This document shows, one piece after another, positions 56,684-64,000 of a stretch of DNA of 64,000 nucleotides (position 1 is the first letter of the stretch; every line of letters starts with the position of its first letter). The stretch covers positions 35,649 to 99,648 of the forward strand of contig NZ_LGAK01000019.1 in NCBI RefSeq assembly GCF_001292705.1. Reading direction: 5' to 3'. Made by a program: the position numbers and the translations under genes. A model generated the notes under the pieces. It ran no database searches. It worked only from the letters and a program-made list of their open reading frames with translations, and was not told the origin of the DNA. Source of the stretch: Marinagarivorans algicola. GTDB lineage: Bacteria; Pseudomonadota; Gammaproteobacteria; Pseudomonadales; Cellvibrionaceae.

Positions 56684-56906
56684 CATCACTGCAACCAGCC
56701 AAGCACAAGCCTCACTTTAGGTGTTTGGATATTGTCTGGGCATTTAGCCGAGAGCGACTTATACGCCGACCCCAGACAATGTCCATTCATACCCAATCTG
56801 GGGTCTTGAATAGTTACTAAGCAGGTCTGTTGGATAGCCTGTATAGATGAGGGGTCAGTATGTTGAATATAAAACTCACTGGCAGCAACTTAAAGAGTAA
56901 TAATAC

Positions 56907-57248
56907 ATGACAGATATAGAGCCAATTGCTGTTGAGGTGGCTTATGCGTTACCTAAAAAACAAAAATTATTGAGTGTGTTGGTTAAGCCCGGCACAACAG
57001 CATTACAGGCTGCTCAGCAATCGGGTATTACGCAGTTTTTTTCTGAGCTGGATTTAACCACTGCTTCAATGGGTATTTTTGGTCAAACGCTTGGCGTTAA
57101 GGGCTTAGCCCCCCCTGAAAGTTATGCTATGCAAGCGGGAGAACGCGTTGAAATATATCGCCCGCTAATCTCGGACCCCAAAGAAGTACGCAAGCGTGTT
57201 GCTGCTAGGCAAAAAGCGGCAGCTGAAAAAGCAGGCGTCGATAAGTAA
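56907..57248 (+). CDS. rnfH: RnfH family ubiquitin-like protein
   Basis: A 113-aa UPF0125/RnfH beta-grasp protein: EVAYALPKKQKLLSVLVKPG, TALQAAQQSGI, GIFGQTLGVKG and GERVEIYRPLISDPKEVRKRVAARQ are diagnostic blocks. Function is unclear despite the rnf name. Found with ratA in most gammaproteobacteria; the gap of 223 bases contains an inverted repeat (TGTCTGGG and CCCCAGACA) but no gene. Confidence 0.93.
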   Translation: MTDIEPIAVEVAYALPKKQKLLSVLVKPGTTALQAAQQSGITQFFSELDLTTASMGIFGQTLGVKGLAPPESYAMQAGERVEIYRPLISDPKEVRKRVAARQKAAAEKAGVDK

Positions 57249-57276
57249 AATGCTCATCCAGTGCCATAACCCAATA

Positions 57277-59013
57277 TCACAGCGAGATTGCCTTAGGAGC
57301 GGTGCTTAGCAATAGCATCAAGGCTATGAACCAACCCATAGCCGCTAATACTTGCCAAAATCTCAGCGGGTGACGCTGTAGTAGTGGTTGGGTTTCGGGG
57401 TTTTGCCAAAGCGGATTGGGGCGCTTCAAATCGAGTAAAAACTCTGAAAATGACTCATAGCGTTGCTCGGGGTGGATCGATACTGCTTTGGCAATCGCTT
57501 TGTCTATCCAATAAGGTACTAGGGGGTTATAGGTTGCTGCGGGCCGATAGCGGAGCTTTTGAAACGCTTTTAAATGCATGGCTTTACCGTATGCCTCGCC
57601 GTAAGGGCGCTTGTGCGTAAGCATTTCATACATAAGGATAGCCACACTGAATTGATCGGATCGACTTGAGGCCTTGGCGCCATAGCGATACTCAGGTGCT
57701 GAATAATCTAGCGTCCCTAAAACGTGATCGCGCTCAAAAGCGACACCCACCTCGCTAATACCCGCCACCCAGCTTGAACCAAAATCAATAATCACAGGCC
57801 CACGGCTTGTCACAATAATATTGTCTGGCTTAATATCTTGGTGCAGTGTGTCTTTGCGGTGAAAGGCGCGTACACCTTTGATAATGCCAGTGATTAGGTC
57901 AATGGCATCAGGGATATCCAGCGGTGCTCGCTCTTTTATTAAGTGGGTTAAGGTGGGTCCTTTGAGGTACTCGGTTAAATAATATAAAAAGGTGCGAGGC
58001 TTAGGCGGCGTGACCACTTTGACAATACAATCGCTGTTCAAGCGTATGCCAATCCAGCTTTCCATAACAAAGCGTTCAATGTAAGCGATATCATCACTGT
58101 AATGACTGGAGGGGGTTTTCATGACGAGGCTATTACCGTCTGCATCTTCGACACGGTATACCTGACTTCGCTCAGACTCTTGTAATATGGCTTTGACGCA
58201 TAGGCCATCAAGGGTTTGGCCAATACTCAAAAGTGGCGCAAAAGGAAGGCGCGAGAGTACGCTGACGGTATCGCTTTGCGAGGCGGCACCAATATTGTTG
58301 ACTCTACAAATTTGAATGCTTAGATTATCCTGGCTGTTGTTTTCGAGTGCTTGGTTGAGTAGCCGAGAGCAGGCATCCTCGAGATTATCGCTATAAGCAT
58401 TAAGCAGCGATTCGATAGACTTGTGTTGAATGTTGTCGTGAATACCATCAGTGGTGAGAATAAACGTGTCCCCAATCATAAGTTCATGGGTTTGCATATC
58501 GATTTCTAAAATATCATCGGCCCCGAGCGCACGGGTCAAGTAGGTTGTTTTTTTGTCGATTTTTTGAGTATGGTCACGGGTGAGCTGCTCGAGTTGACCA
58601 TGGCGTAAACGATAGATACGGCTATCGCCAACATGAAAGCAAAATACCTGATTACTTTTTAAAATAATGGCCGAAAAAGTCGTGAGTAAGCCTTCTTGAC
58701 GCGGACTATTGGCCCCTAAGCCCCACAGATACCGGTTTAATGATTGAATCACACGCGTAGCGCTTTGTTGGGTACGCCATGTGTCGGGTGTTGCATAGTA
58801 GTCGCCCAAAAAACCCGTAATGGCGCTTTGGCTGGCCTGTTTTGCTGCTGCCGATGTACTAACGCCATCGGCAATCGCAATCGCAATGCCTTTGTACGTT
58901 AATAGTGTGCCATCAGGGATGCGTGCACCAATAGTGTCTTGGTTTTCGCTTTTGGCACCTGCTTGAGAAAGCTGGGCAAAGGTAATATCGAGGGAGGATT
59001 TTAAATGTTCCAT
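57277..59013 (-). CDS. Fused PP2C-type phosphatase and Ser/Thr protein kinase, membrane-anchored
   Basis: A 578-aa bifunctional protein. The N-terminal PP2C phosphatase domain (about 10-240) has QAGAKSENQDT, IADGVSTSAAAKQAS, FHVGDSRIYRLRHG and LTTDGIHDN, with the metal-binding Asp residues. The kinase domain (about 275-530) has the Lys in SLVMKTP, catalytic loop HQDIKPDNII (HQD in place of HRD), and the DFG in VIIDFGSSW. One membrane helix lies at the very C-terminus (FWQVLAAMGWFIALMLLLS). ATG at 59013 is used; a GTG two codons earlier is the alternative. Such fusions often sit beside nitrate or other transporters; here the permease gene lies upstream on the same strand. Confidence 0.93.
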   Translation of the reverse strand: MEHLKSSLDITFAQLSQAGAKSENQDTIGARIPDGTLLTYKGIAIAIADGVSTSAAAKQASQSAITGFLGDYYATPDTWRTQQSATRVIQSLNRYLWGLGANSPRQEGLLTTFSAIILKSNQVFCFHVGDSRIYRLRHGQLEQLTRDHTQKIDKKTTYLTRALGADDILEIDMQTHELMIGDTFILTTDGIHDNIQHKSIESLLNAYSDNLEDACSRLLNQALENNSQDNLSIQICRVNNIGAASQSDTVSVLSRLPFAPLLSIGQTLDGLCVKAILQESERSQVYRVEDADGNSLVMKTPSSHYSDDIAYIERFVMESWIGIRLNSDCIVKVVTPPKPRTFLYYLTEYLKGPTLTHLIKERAPLDIPDAIDLITGIIKGVRAFHRKDTLHQDIKPDNIIVTSRGPVIIDFGSSWVAGISEVGVAFERDHVLGTLDYSAPEYRYGAKASSRSDQFSVAILMYEMLTHKRPYGEAYGKAMHLKAFQKLRYRPAATYNPLVPYWIDKAIAKAVSIHPEQRYESFSEFLLDLKRPNPLWQNPETQPLLQRHPLRFWQVLAAMGWFIALMLLLSTAPKAISL

Positions 59014-59149
59014 GAGCACTCTGCCAAGTATTTAATTGATTAAATAAAAAGCCACGATCGCGTCAAGCAGATAAACATGATCAAAGTGGCTTGGCCAATG
59101 ACCTACCCGTGCCGCTGTTAGGCTATCTCTTAGGCGTGACAATAATACG

Positions 59150-60789
59150 TCAAGCCAAAATAGTGAGCGCAAAACCCACGGTGCCAAGGGCTAAAAGATA
59201 CAGCGCCATAGGGCCTGCGGTATAGCGAATGATTTGGCCTTCACTACCGCTGAGTTTAACCACAGAGGCAGCGGCAACAACATTGGCAACGCAAATCATA
59301 TTACCGGCATTGGAGCCTAACAGTTGCAGCCCCAACATACCTGTGACAGGCAGTGATAGATCTTGAGCGACGACCATCTGTAAGTTGCTAAACATCATAT
59401 TTGAAAAGGTTGCCGAGCCGGCGATAAAAGAGCCCAGCGCACCAATCAGCGGGGCAATAAAAGGCCAGTTGTGGGTAAATGCCGCAGCGGCCTGCTCGGC
59501 CAGTAATAGCGGCATAGCCGGTACAGGGAGTGCATCGATGCTTAAGGCATTGACATCGGAGTAAATAAAGAGCCGTACCATAGGTACTGAGGCGGCTAGA
59601 GCCATAGCGGTTGGTAGCAGCGTTTTGAGGGCATTAAGCCAAGCCTTTCTACAGGATTGCATATGCGTAGCGCCAGGGTTAAGCGCTATCGATATGCCGC
59701 AAACCCCGCATGCAACAGCAATAAAAATAGCGCCTGGCGAGTACAGTACAGAAAAGGTAGCTTGTATAGGTGTGCTAAACAGCAAGCCAGTACTCAATGA
59801 TAGGCTATTGAGTATGGGCTTAATGCCTAAAAACTCAACACGCGTTAAAAGGAGTAATAACACTACGCTAAGGTAGGGTAGCCATGCGTAAAACAGTGTT
59901 TTATAGGTGGGGCTGCTTGAAGGCGCGAGTGTTTGCGTGATGGGCTCATCATTAGGGAACCGCCAATATACTGCGGGCATAAGCCATTGTTTTTTAATCA
60001 GCACTAGCGCCACTAATAAGCCAGTAAGCCCACCCACTATTGATGGAAACTCTGGACCTAAAAATTTAGCCACTAGCCAAGCGGTGACGGTAAAGCTTAA
60101 GCCCATCACTAAGGCAAATGGCCATACCGCTAAGCCTTCGCGAAAGGACGCGTTTTGCCCCCAGAAGCGAGTCAACATGGCGCACAGCAATAGCGGTATA
60201 AAACTGGCAACAAGAATGTCCATAGCCGCTGCCTGTATGGCGATAGCGCGGATATGCGCGTACTCTAGGCTGGGGGCACCTTGCACTAAACCCACCAGCA
60301 CGGGCGTACCTACAGCGCCAAAGGTCACGGGTGCTGAATCGGCAACGAGAGGCATAACAACAGCAGCTAACGCAGGGAAACCCAGCGACAGCAACAGTGG
60401 GGCAGCAATGGCTGCTGGCGTACCAAAGCCTGAAGTACCCTCTAAAAACGCACCGAACAACCATGCAATAACCACAGTTTGAATACGGCGATCGGTGAAA
60501 GGGCGGTAAAACCTTGTTGAATATATTCAATGGTACCCACGGCCTTTAGCACATTTAATAATGCAATAGCGCCAAATACAATCCATAAAATACTCAGGGC
60601 AATGACCAAGCCTTCTACGATGGCCGCGGCCATATACGGCAGTGGTATTTCCCATATCAACGCACAAATAGCAGTCGTGAGTGCAAAGCTCAAAGGCATA
60701 GCGCGACTTGCCGGTAAGCGTAAAATAACCAGTAAAAAAATAACACTGAGTACGGGTGTTAAAGCCGACAAGACAATTATGAGAGTCAT
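59150..60789 (-). pseudogene. L-lactate permease (LctP/LldP family), frameshifted
   Basis: Two adjacent reading frames together make one lactate permease. The upstream part (60789 down to about 60495) ends its match at GFTALSP; the downstream part continues with [26 protein letters not shown] in the next frame. A single missing base between 60493 and 60494 (CC then GAT in the coding strand) explains the break; restoring it gives about 546 residues, normal for the family. Family proteins import L-lactate or glycolate with H+ across the inner membrane. The rest of the gene is intact ([31 protein letters not shown]), so this is either a very recent mutation or a base-calling error. Confidence 0.85.
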
Positions 60790-60939
60790 AGGTTAAAGTC
60801 TCAGTGAATTTTAGCTATTGTGCTCGGTTTTGAATAGAAGAGCAAACAGTGCTCACGGACTTAGCGCTTTCAGCGTGATTGGCTTTCATTTTGCGTGTTT
60901 TAAAGCTAAGGTAGTAGGGTTTTCTTACTGCAAAAGCCT

Positions 60940-61242
60940 ATGAAACCCATTATTACAAAAGCGCAAATACGTGCCCAGTTAGAGCAAGCGATGGCCGAGT
61001 ACCATACCAAAGGTGGTGAAGTAAAGGACGTGCCTCGTGGCCTCAGTGGCCTGACGGACAATGTTAATATCTTTGCACAAGGGTTCTCGCGTAGCCATCA
61101 GCAGGCGCGTACATCTGTGAGCGACGAAGTAAAAGCCTTAGAGGCGCGCAAGCATCCCGAAAAGCCGAAAAACCGCCGCCCCAAGCGAGTATTAATTAAA
61201 GATGATTTTGGCGAACCTTTACGCTGGGTATGGGAAGATTAA
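60940..61242 (+). CDS. Small conserved-looking protein, unknown function
   Basis: A 100-aa hydrophilic, basic protein, no signal or membrane segment. The region IRAQLEQAMAEYHTKGGEV followed by KDVPRGLSG resembles short gammaproteobacterial proteins with a keep of K/RGG-x-[IV]-x-x-[VI]-P, a wording also found near the C-terminus of the RNA-polymerase-binding SutA; that link is weak. The C-terminus is rich in Arg/Lys/Pro (KPKNRRPKRVLIKDDFGEPLRWVWED). It lies 51 bases upstream of the EVE gene on the same strand. Confidence 0.65.
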   Translation: MKPIITKAQIRAQLEQAMAEYHTKGGEVKDVPRGLSGLTDNVNIFAQGFSRSHQQARTSVSDEVKALEARKHPEKPKNRRPKRVLIKDDFGEPLRWVWED

Positions 61243-61293
61243 AAAAACTCAACCTTATACCATCCCCGAAAATCTAATACATATTATTAAACT

Positions 61294-61767
61294 ATGCCTC
61301 GTTATTGGTTATTCAAGACAGAACCCGATGAATTTAGTATTAACGACCTGCGCAGCCAAGGTACGGTCTGCTGGGATGGCGTACGCAATTATTCGGCGCG
61401 CAACTTTTTACGCGATGAGCTAGAGCAGGGCGATAGGGTGCTTATTTATCACAGCAGCTGCAAAACCATCGGCGTCGCCGGTATTGCGCAGGTTACCCAA
61501 GCTGCTTATCCCGATCCTACACAATTTGATTCCTCAAGCGCTTATTATGACCCGAAAGCTTCACGTAATTCACCCAAGTGGTTTTGTGTCACGCTTGGCT
61601 TTAGCGCATGCTTTGGCAAAGTGATCACTCTAGGTCAACTGAAAAACACGCCAGCGCTTAGCGCCATGACGCTGTTTAAACAGCCGCGCTTATCCGTACA
61701 GCCGGTGACCGCCGATGAATTTCAGTGCATTAAGCAGTTAGCACGAATTATGACTTGCGTTGAATAA
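61294..61767 (+). CDS. EVE domain-containing protein
   Basis: A 157-aa PUA-like EVE-domain protein, which reads modified bases in nucleic acid. The family blocks MPRYWLFKTEPDEFSINDL, CWDGVRNYSARNFLRD, GDRVLIYHSSCKTIGVAGIA and SPKWFCVTLGF are all present; the full domain covers the protein. Stand-alone EVE proteins are common in proteobacteria and are sometimes linked to modification-dependent defence or tRNA modification, which cannot be judged here. Confidence 0.94.
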   Translation: MPRYWLFKTEPDEFSINDLRSQGTVCWDGVRNYSARNFLRDELEQGDRVLIYHSSCKTIGVAGIAQVTQAAYPDPTQFDSSSAYYDPKASRNSPKWFCVTLGFSACFGKVITLGQLKNTPALSAMTLFKQPRLSVQPVTADEFQCIKQLARIMTCVE

Positions 61768-61934
61768 CGGTGGGTGATGTACCACTGGGTGAGTGGCGCA
61801 TAATGCTATTAGATTTACATTTTTATCTCTAGACGTTGTTAGGGTAGTGTATATCCTCGCTATGCTTTTTATAGAAAGACCCTCTAGGCTCTATTACGGC
61901 TATTACCAATAGCGCCGGTGTCATCGAAAAACGT

Positions 61935-63290
61935 ATGGCCTTTGACCCTTGGGGTGCGCGGCGCAAGCTCAACAACCCAACCAGCAATAGTGCCCGTTGG
62001 ACGATCAGCGCAATGGCGCCTACCAGTGTATTGGCCGAGTTCGCCAAAACCCATAAAAATGTCGCCACAAACCGCGGCTTTACCGGCCACGAAATGCTCG
62101 ACGAAGTGGGCATTATTCATATGAATGGGCGGATTTACGATGCCTCTATTGGGCGCTTTTTGCAGGCAGACCCGCATATTGATGGGGCTGGGAGTGTTGG
62201 AGGGTATAATCGGTATTCGTATCTTAAGAATAACCCGCTGAATGGAACGGATCCTACGGGGTATTTTAGCCTCAAGAAGGAGCTGAAAAATGGGTGGAAT
62301 AAGGTTAGGCCGTTGGTAGGGGCAATCGTTGGGATTGCTCTCGCTGTTTGGATGCCTTGGGATGGTGGCTTTGGGGCAATGGTTGCCTATGGTGCTATTG
62401 CAGGCGGAGCCGGAGCGGCGGCTAATGGAGGAAACTTAAGTGATGTCATTCGGGGTGCCGCGATTGGTGGTGCTTCTGCGGCTGCTTTTTTTGGTGTAGC
62501 AAAAGCTATTCCTAGTGCAGCGAGTGCAGCAGAAGCCGGTAAAAACGCATTTCGAATAGGAAAAAACGCGTGGATGACCGCTGGAAATTTTGCCAAGCTT
62601 GTTGTTGCACAAGGCATGGTCGGAGGAGTGATGTCAGTGCTTCAAGGTGGCAAGTTTGGGCATGGTTTTGCGAGTGCCGGCATTTCGAAACTAGCGACCC
62701 CTGGCATTTTATCGATGGATAATGTGGTTGCAGAAAGCATTGCCAGTGGCATGGTTGATGGTACAGTATCTAAGGCTACTGGCGGGAAGTTTGCAAATGG
62801 TGCGACTACAGCTGCGTTTTTGTATGCGTTTAATGCTGGTAGTACGGCTGTAAAAGATGCACAAAAGGGGCAAGTTGCTGTTGATAAAGCTTTAGATCGT
62901 CTTCGTTCTGAGGTGTTACGAATGGATGGCAAGGATTCTGAAAGTTATAAAAATGCTTTGAAAATGACGGGTACTTTTGATGAGTCTTATTCCGGTGTTG
63001 CAGTTATAGATGGAAAATCGGGTAAAGCTATTTTTGGACGTCAGTTTTTGAATCCTTCCGCTTCTGATGAAATGAGTGTAGATGCAACAAAATATTTTAA
63101 TTCGCTATCTACTTCTGACAGACAGCTATTTGTAGTCCGGCATGAGTTAGAGCATATGAGTGCTCATAATTTGTCAATTCAGAGGAATTACCAAATGCAA
63201 GGTATTGATACTGATCGGTTGCCGCGTTATAGAAACCAATTTGAAATTGATGCGACTAATAAAACGTACAATTGGATGAAGGGTCGATAA
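61935..63290 (+). CDS. Orphan RHS C-terminal tip with HExxH metallopeptidase-like toxin domain (5' truncated)
   Basis: A 451-aa frame holding only the end of an RHS/YD-repeat protein. The RHS core homology starts before the first ATG (KDPLGSITAITNSAGVIEKR from 61875) and is cut by an in-frame TAG at 61872, so the long N-terminal shell is missing. RGFTGHEMLDEVGIIHMNGRIYDASIGRFLQADP ends the core, in short GFTGHE, GRIYD and GRFLQADP. Next is a Gly/Ala-rich hydrophobic region (about 120-290), then a C-terminal domain with HELEH (His403-His407), an HExxH zinc-peptidase pattern. Such tips are variable toxins released by RHS shells. Start codon uncertain; may be silent unless joined by recombination. 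Confidence 0.8.
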   Translation: MAFDPWGARRKLNNPTSNSARWTISAMAPTSVLAEFAKTHKNVATNRGFTGHEMLDEVGIIHMNGRIYDASIGRFLQADPHIDGAGSVGGYNRYSYLKNNPLNGTDPTGYFSLKKELKNGWNKVRPLVGAIVGIALAVWMPWDGGFGAMVAYGAIAGGAGAAANGGNLSDVIRGAAIGGASAAAFFGVAKAIPSAASAAEAGKNAFRIGKNAWMTAGNFAKLVVAQGMVGGVMSVLQGGKFGHGFASAGISKLATPGILSMDNVVAESIASGMVDGTVSKATGGKFANGATTAAFLYAFNAGSTAVKDAQKGQVAVDKALDRLRSEVLRMDGKDSESYKNALKMTGTFDESYSGVAVIDGKSGKAIFGRQFLNPSASDEMSVDATKYFNSLSTSDRQLFVVRHELEHMSAHNLSIQRNYQMQGIDTDRLPRYRNQFEIDATNKTYNWMKGR

Positions 63291-63815
63291 ATGAATAAAA
63301 AATGGCTTTTGATTTTCTGTATGATGATGTCCAATTTCGTTGCAGCGGATAAAATGCCGTCCTCAATTGCGCATATATATGTTACGGACACATTTTACAA
63401 AAACACTAACAAGATAAGCCTTCTTTCTGATGGAAGATATATCAATACTAATACGGATATTTTTAAAAACTATCAAATAGAGATTACCGATGAGGTATAT
63501 CGTTTGATATTAAATGAGAGGGAGTTTTTTGAATTTTCTTATGCAAGGGCAAGGAGTGGGGAAGGCTGGGCTACCAAGTCAAAGGATTACAGGGTAGTTT
63601 CACGCAAAAGTTCTAATGGTTTATATACTATATCTGCTACGGACTCGGTGCAGAGTAGCTGTATCGATGGTGTAACATTAGATCACCATTTTTTTACTTT
63701 TGATGTGAATATTGGTCTTATATCTTCAGTCTCTTTGGTTGGAAACTGTAAGACGTCTGAGGTAGCTGGAGCACTCACCTATTCATTTGACTGGGCGCAA
63801 AGTGGAAAGCCTTAA
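63291..63815 (+). CDS. Secreted protein, candidate immunity protein of the RHS tip
   Basis: A 174-aa protein whose ATG begins directly after the stop of the RHS tip, so the two are translationally coupled. It has a signal peptide (KKWLLIFCMMMSNFVAA) and a mature part with three cysteines or so and no known domain. Position, size and coupling fit an immunity protein; a periplasmic location would imply that the toxin acts, or is met, in the periplasm. It is more AT-rich than the RHS core, as toxin-immunity cassettes often are. Function inferred from position only. Confidence 0.65.
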   Translation: MNKKWLLIFCMMMSNFVAADKMPSSIAHIYVTDTFYKNTNKISLLSDGRYINTNTDIFKNYQIEITDEVYRLILNEREFFEFSYARARSGEGWATKSKDYRVVSRKSSNGLYTISATDSVQSSCIDGVTLDHHFFTFDVNIGLISSVSLVGNCKTSEVAGALTYSFDWAQSGKP

Positions 63816-63871
63816 ACTGTTGTTATTTGTGCAGAAAATTTAGTTCCATGGTCGAGTATTTAGCCGCTATT

Positions 63872-63903
63872 AGCGGGCCTTAGATCATCAATAAAAGCCC
63901 GCT
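63872..63903 (+). terminator. Weak hairpin after the RHS tip and immunity pair
   Basis: AGCGGGC and GCCCGCT pair across an 18-base loop, 56 bases after the candidate immunity gene. No T-run follows, so it is at best a weak terminator. The rest of the window to 64000 has no gene. Confidence 0.3.
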
Positions 63904-64000
63904 TGGCGTTGTGCTTGAGAATCAGAACCAGTAATCGGGGACACCCAAAACAAAAAACTGTTAAATCAATAGGTTAGTAAACTTGCAGGGACGCTCACTC

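Noticed and set aside
59907..60482. 191-aa plus-strand frame
   Set aside because: Antisense to the lactate permease; composition is that of a reverse-strand shadow and no ribosome binding site is seen.
60066..60530. 154-aa minus-strand frame spanning the permease frameshift
   Set aside because: It runs out of frame with both permease parts and has no family match; it is a by-product of the frameshifted region.
61829..62177. Two overlapping minus-strand frames antisense to the RHS core
   Set aside because: They oppose clear RHS core homology and show no motifs.
63925..63960. GGGGACACCC-like phrase near the right edge as a mobile-element end
   Set aside because: Similar phrases flank some transposase genes, but there is no inverted partner or transposase within the window.
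1..64000. tRNA, rRNA, CRISPR arrays and insertion sequences
   Set aside because: Looked for tRNA T-loop patterns, rRNA stretches, spaced identical repeats and transposase motifs; none was convincing.

Overview
The window looks like chromosome of a polysaccharide-degrading gammaproteobacterium, probably of the Cellvibrio / Saccharophagus / Teredinibacter type. This is an inference from gene content: a mannan locus with a Ser-linker GH26 lipoprotein, Xanthomonas/Caulobacter-type TonB-dependent receptors, MotY, MoaA, class Ia NrdB, and the proA-rsfS-rlmH-mrdA-rodA-mltB-rlpA and ratA-rnfH gene orders. No rRNA, tRNA, CRISPR array or insertion sequence was recognised. Most genes are ordinary chromosomal genes separated by clear hairpin terminators.

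Region 1 (1-12.7 kb) is a mannan utilisation locus. It holds a GH130 mannosylglucose phosphorylase (cut by the left edge), a cellobiose/mannobiose 2-epimerase, a sialate-O-acetylesterase-like carbohydrate esterase, a GH26 mannanase lipoprotein with twin C-terminal modules, a large TonB-dependent receptor and a GH5-like lipoprotein. Together they can deacetylate and cut mannan at the surface, import oligosaccharides, and convert mannobiose to mannosylglucose and then to mannose-1-phosphate plus glucose. The divergent GH26/receptor promoter region carries two inverted repeats, one overlapping a sigma-70-like promoter.

Region 2 (12.9-32.5 kb) is mixed housekeeping: motY, small membrane proteins, a NatAB-like ABC exporter in an overlapping operon with a TAP-type hydrolase, a DUF3833 lipoprotein, moaA, a K+ channel, a diguanylate cyclase, a lone nrdB with an upstream NrdR box, a GST-like/DUF1415 pair, a 1035-aa GH15 protein related to phosphorylase kinase alpha/beta, dxs, and a secreted protein with two carbohydrate-binding-like modules.

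Region 3 (32.8-41.5 kb) pairs a second TonB-dependent receptor with a 915-aa lipoprotein built from two near-identical halves, preceded by a good Pho box. A two-component system follows, with four GTGA repeats at exact 11-bp spacing upstream of it.

Region 4 (41.6-57.2 kb) has a CorA/ZntB-like protein lacking the GxN motif, acs, slyD, a CZB-type soluble chemoreceptor, proA, rsfS, rlmH, the cell-wall elongation genes mrdA-rodA-mltB-rlpA, an NSS transporter, ratA and rnfH. Region 5 (57.3-64 kb) has a fused PP2C phosphatase/Ser-Thr kinase, a lactate permease gene broken by one missing base, a small conserved protein, an EVE-domain protein, and at the right edge an orphan RHS C-terminal tip with an HExxH toxin-like domain followed directly by a secreted candidate immunity protein.
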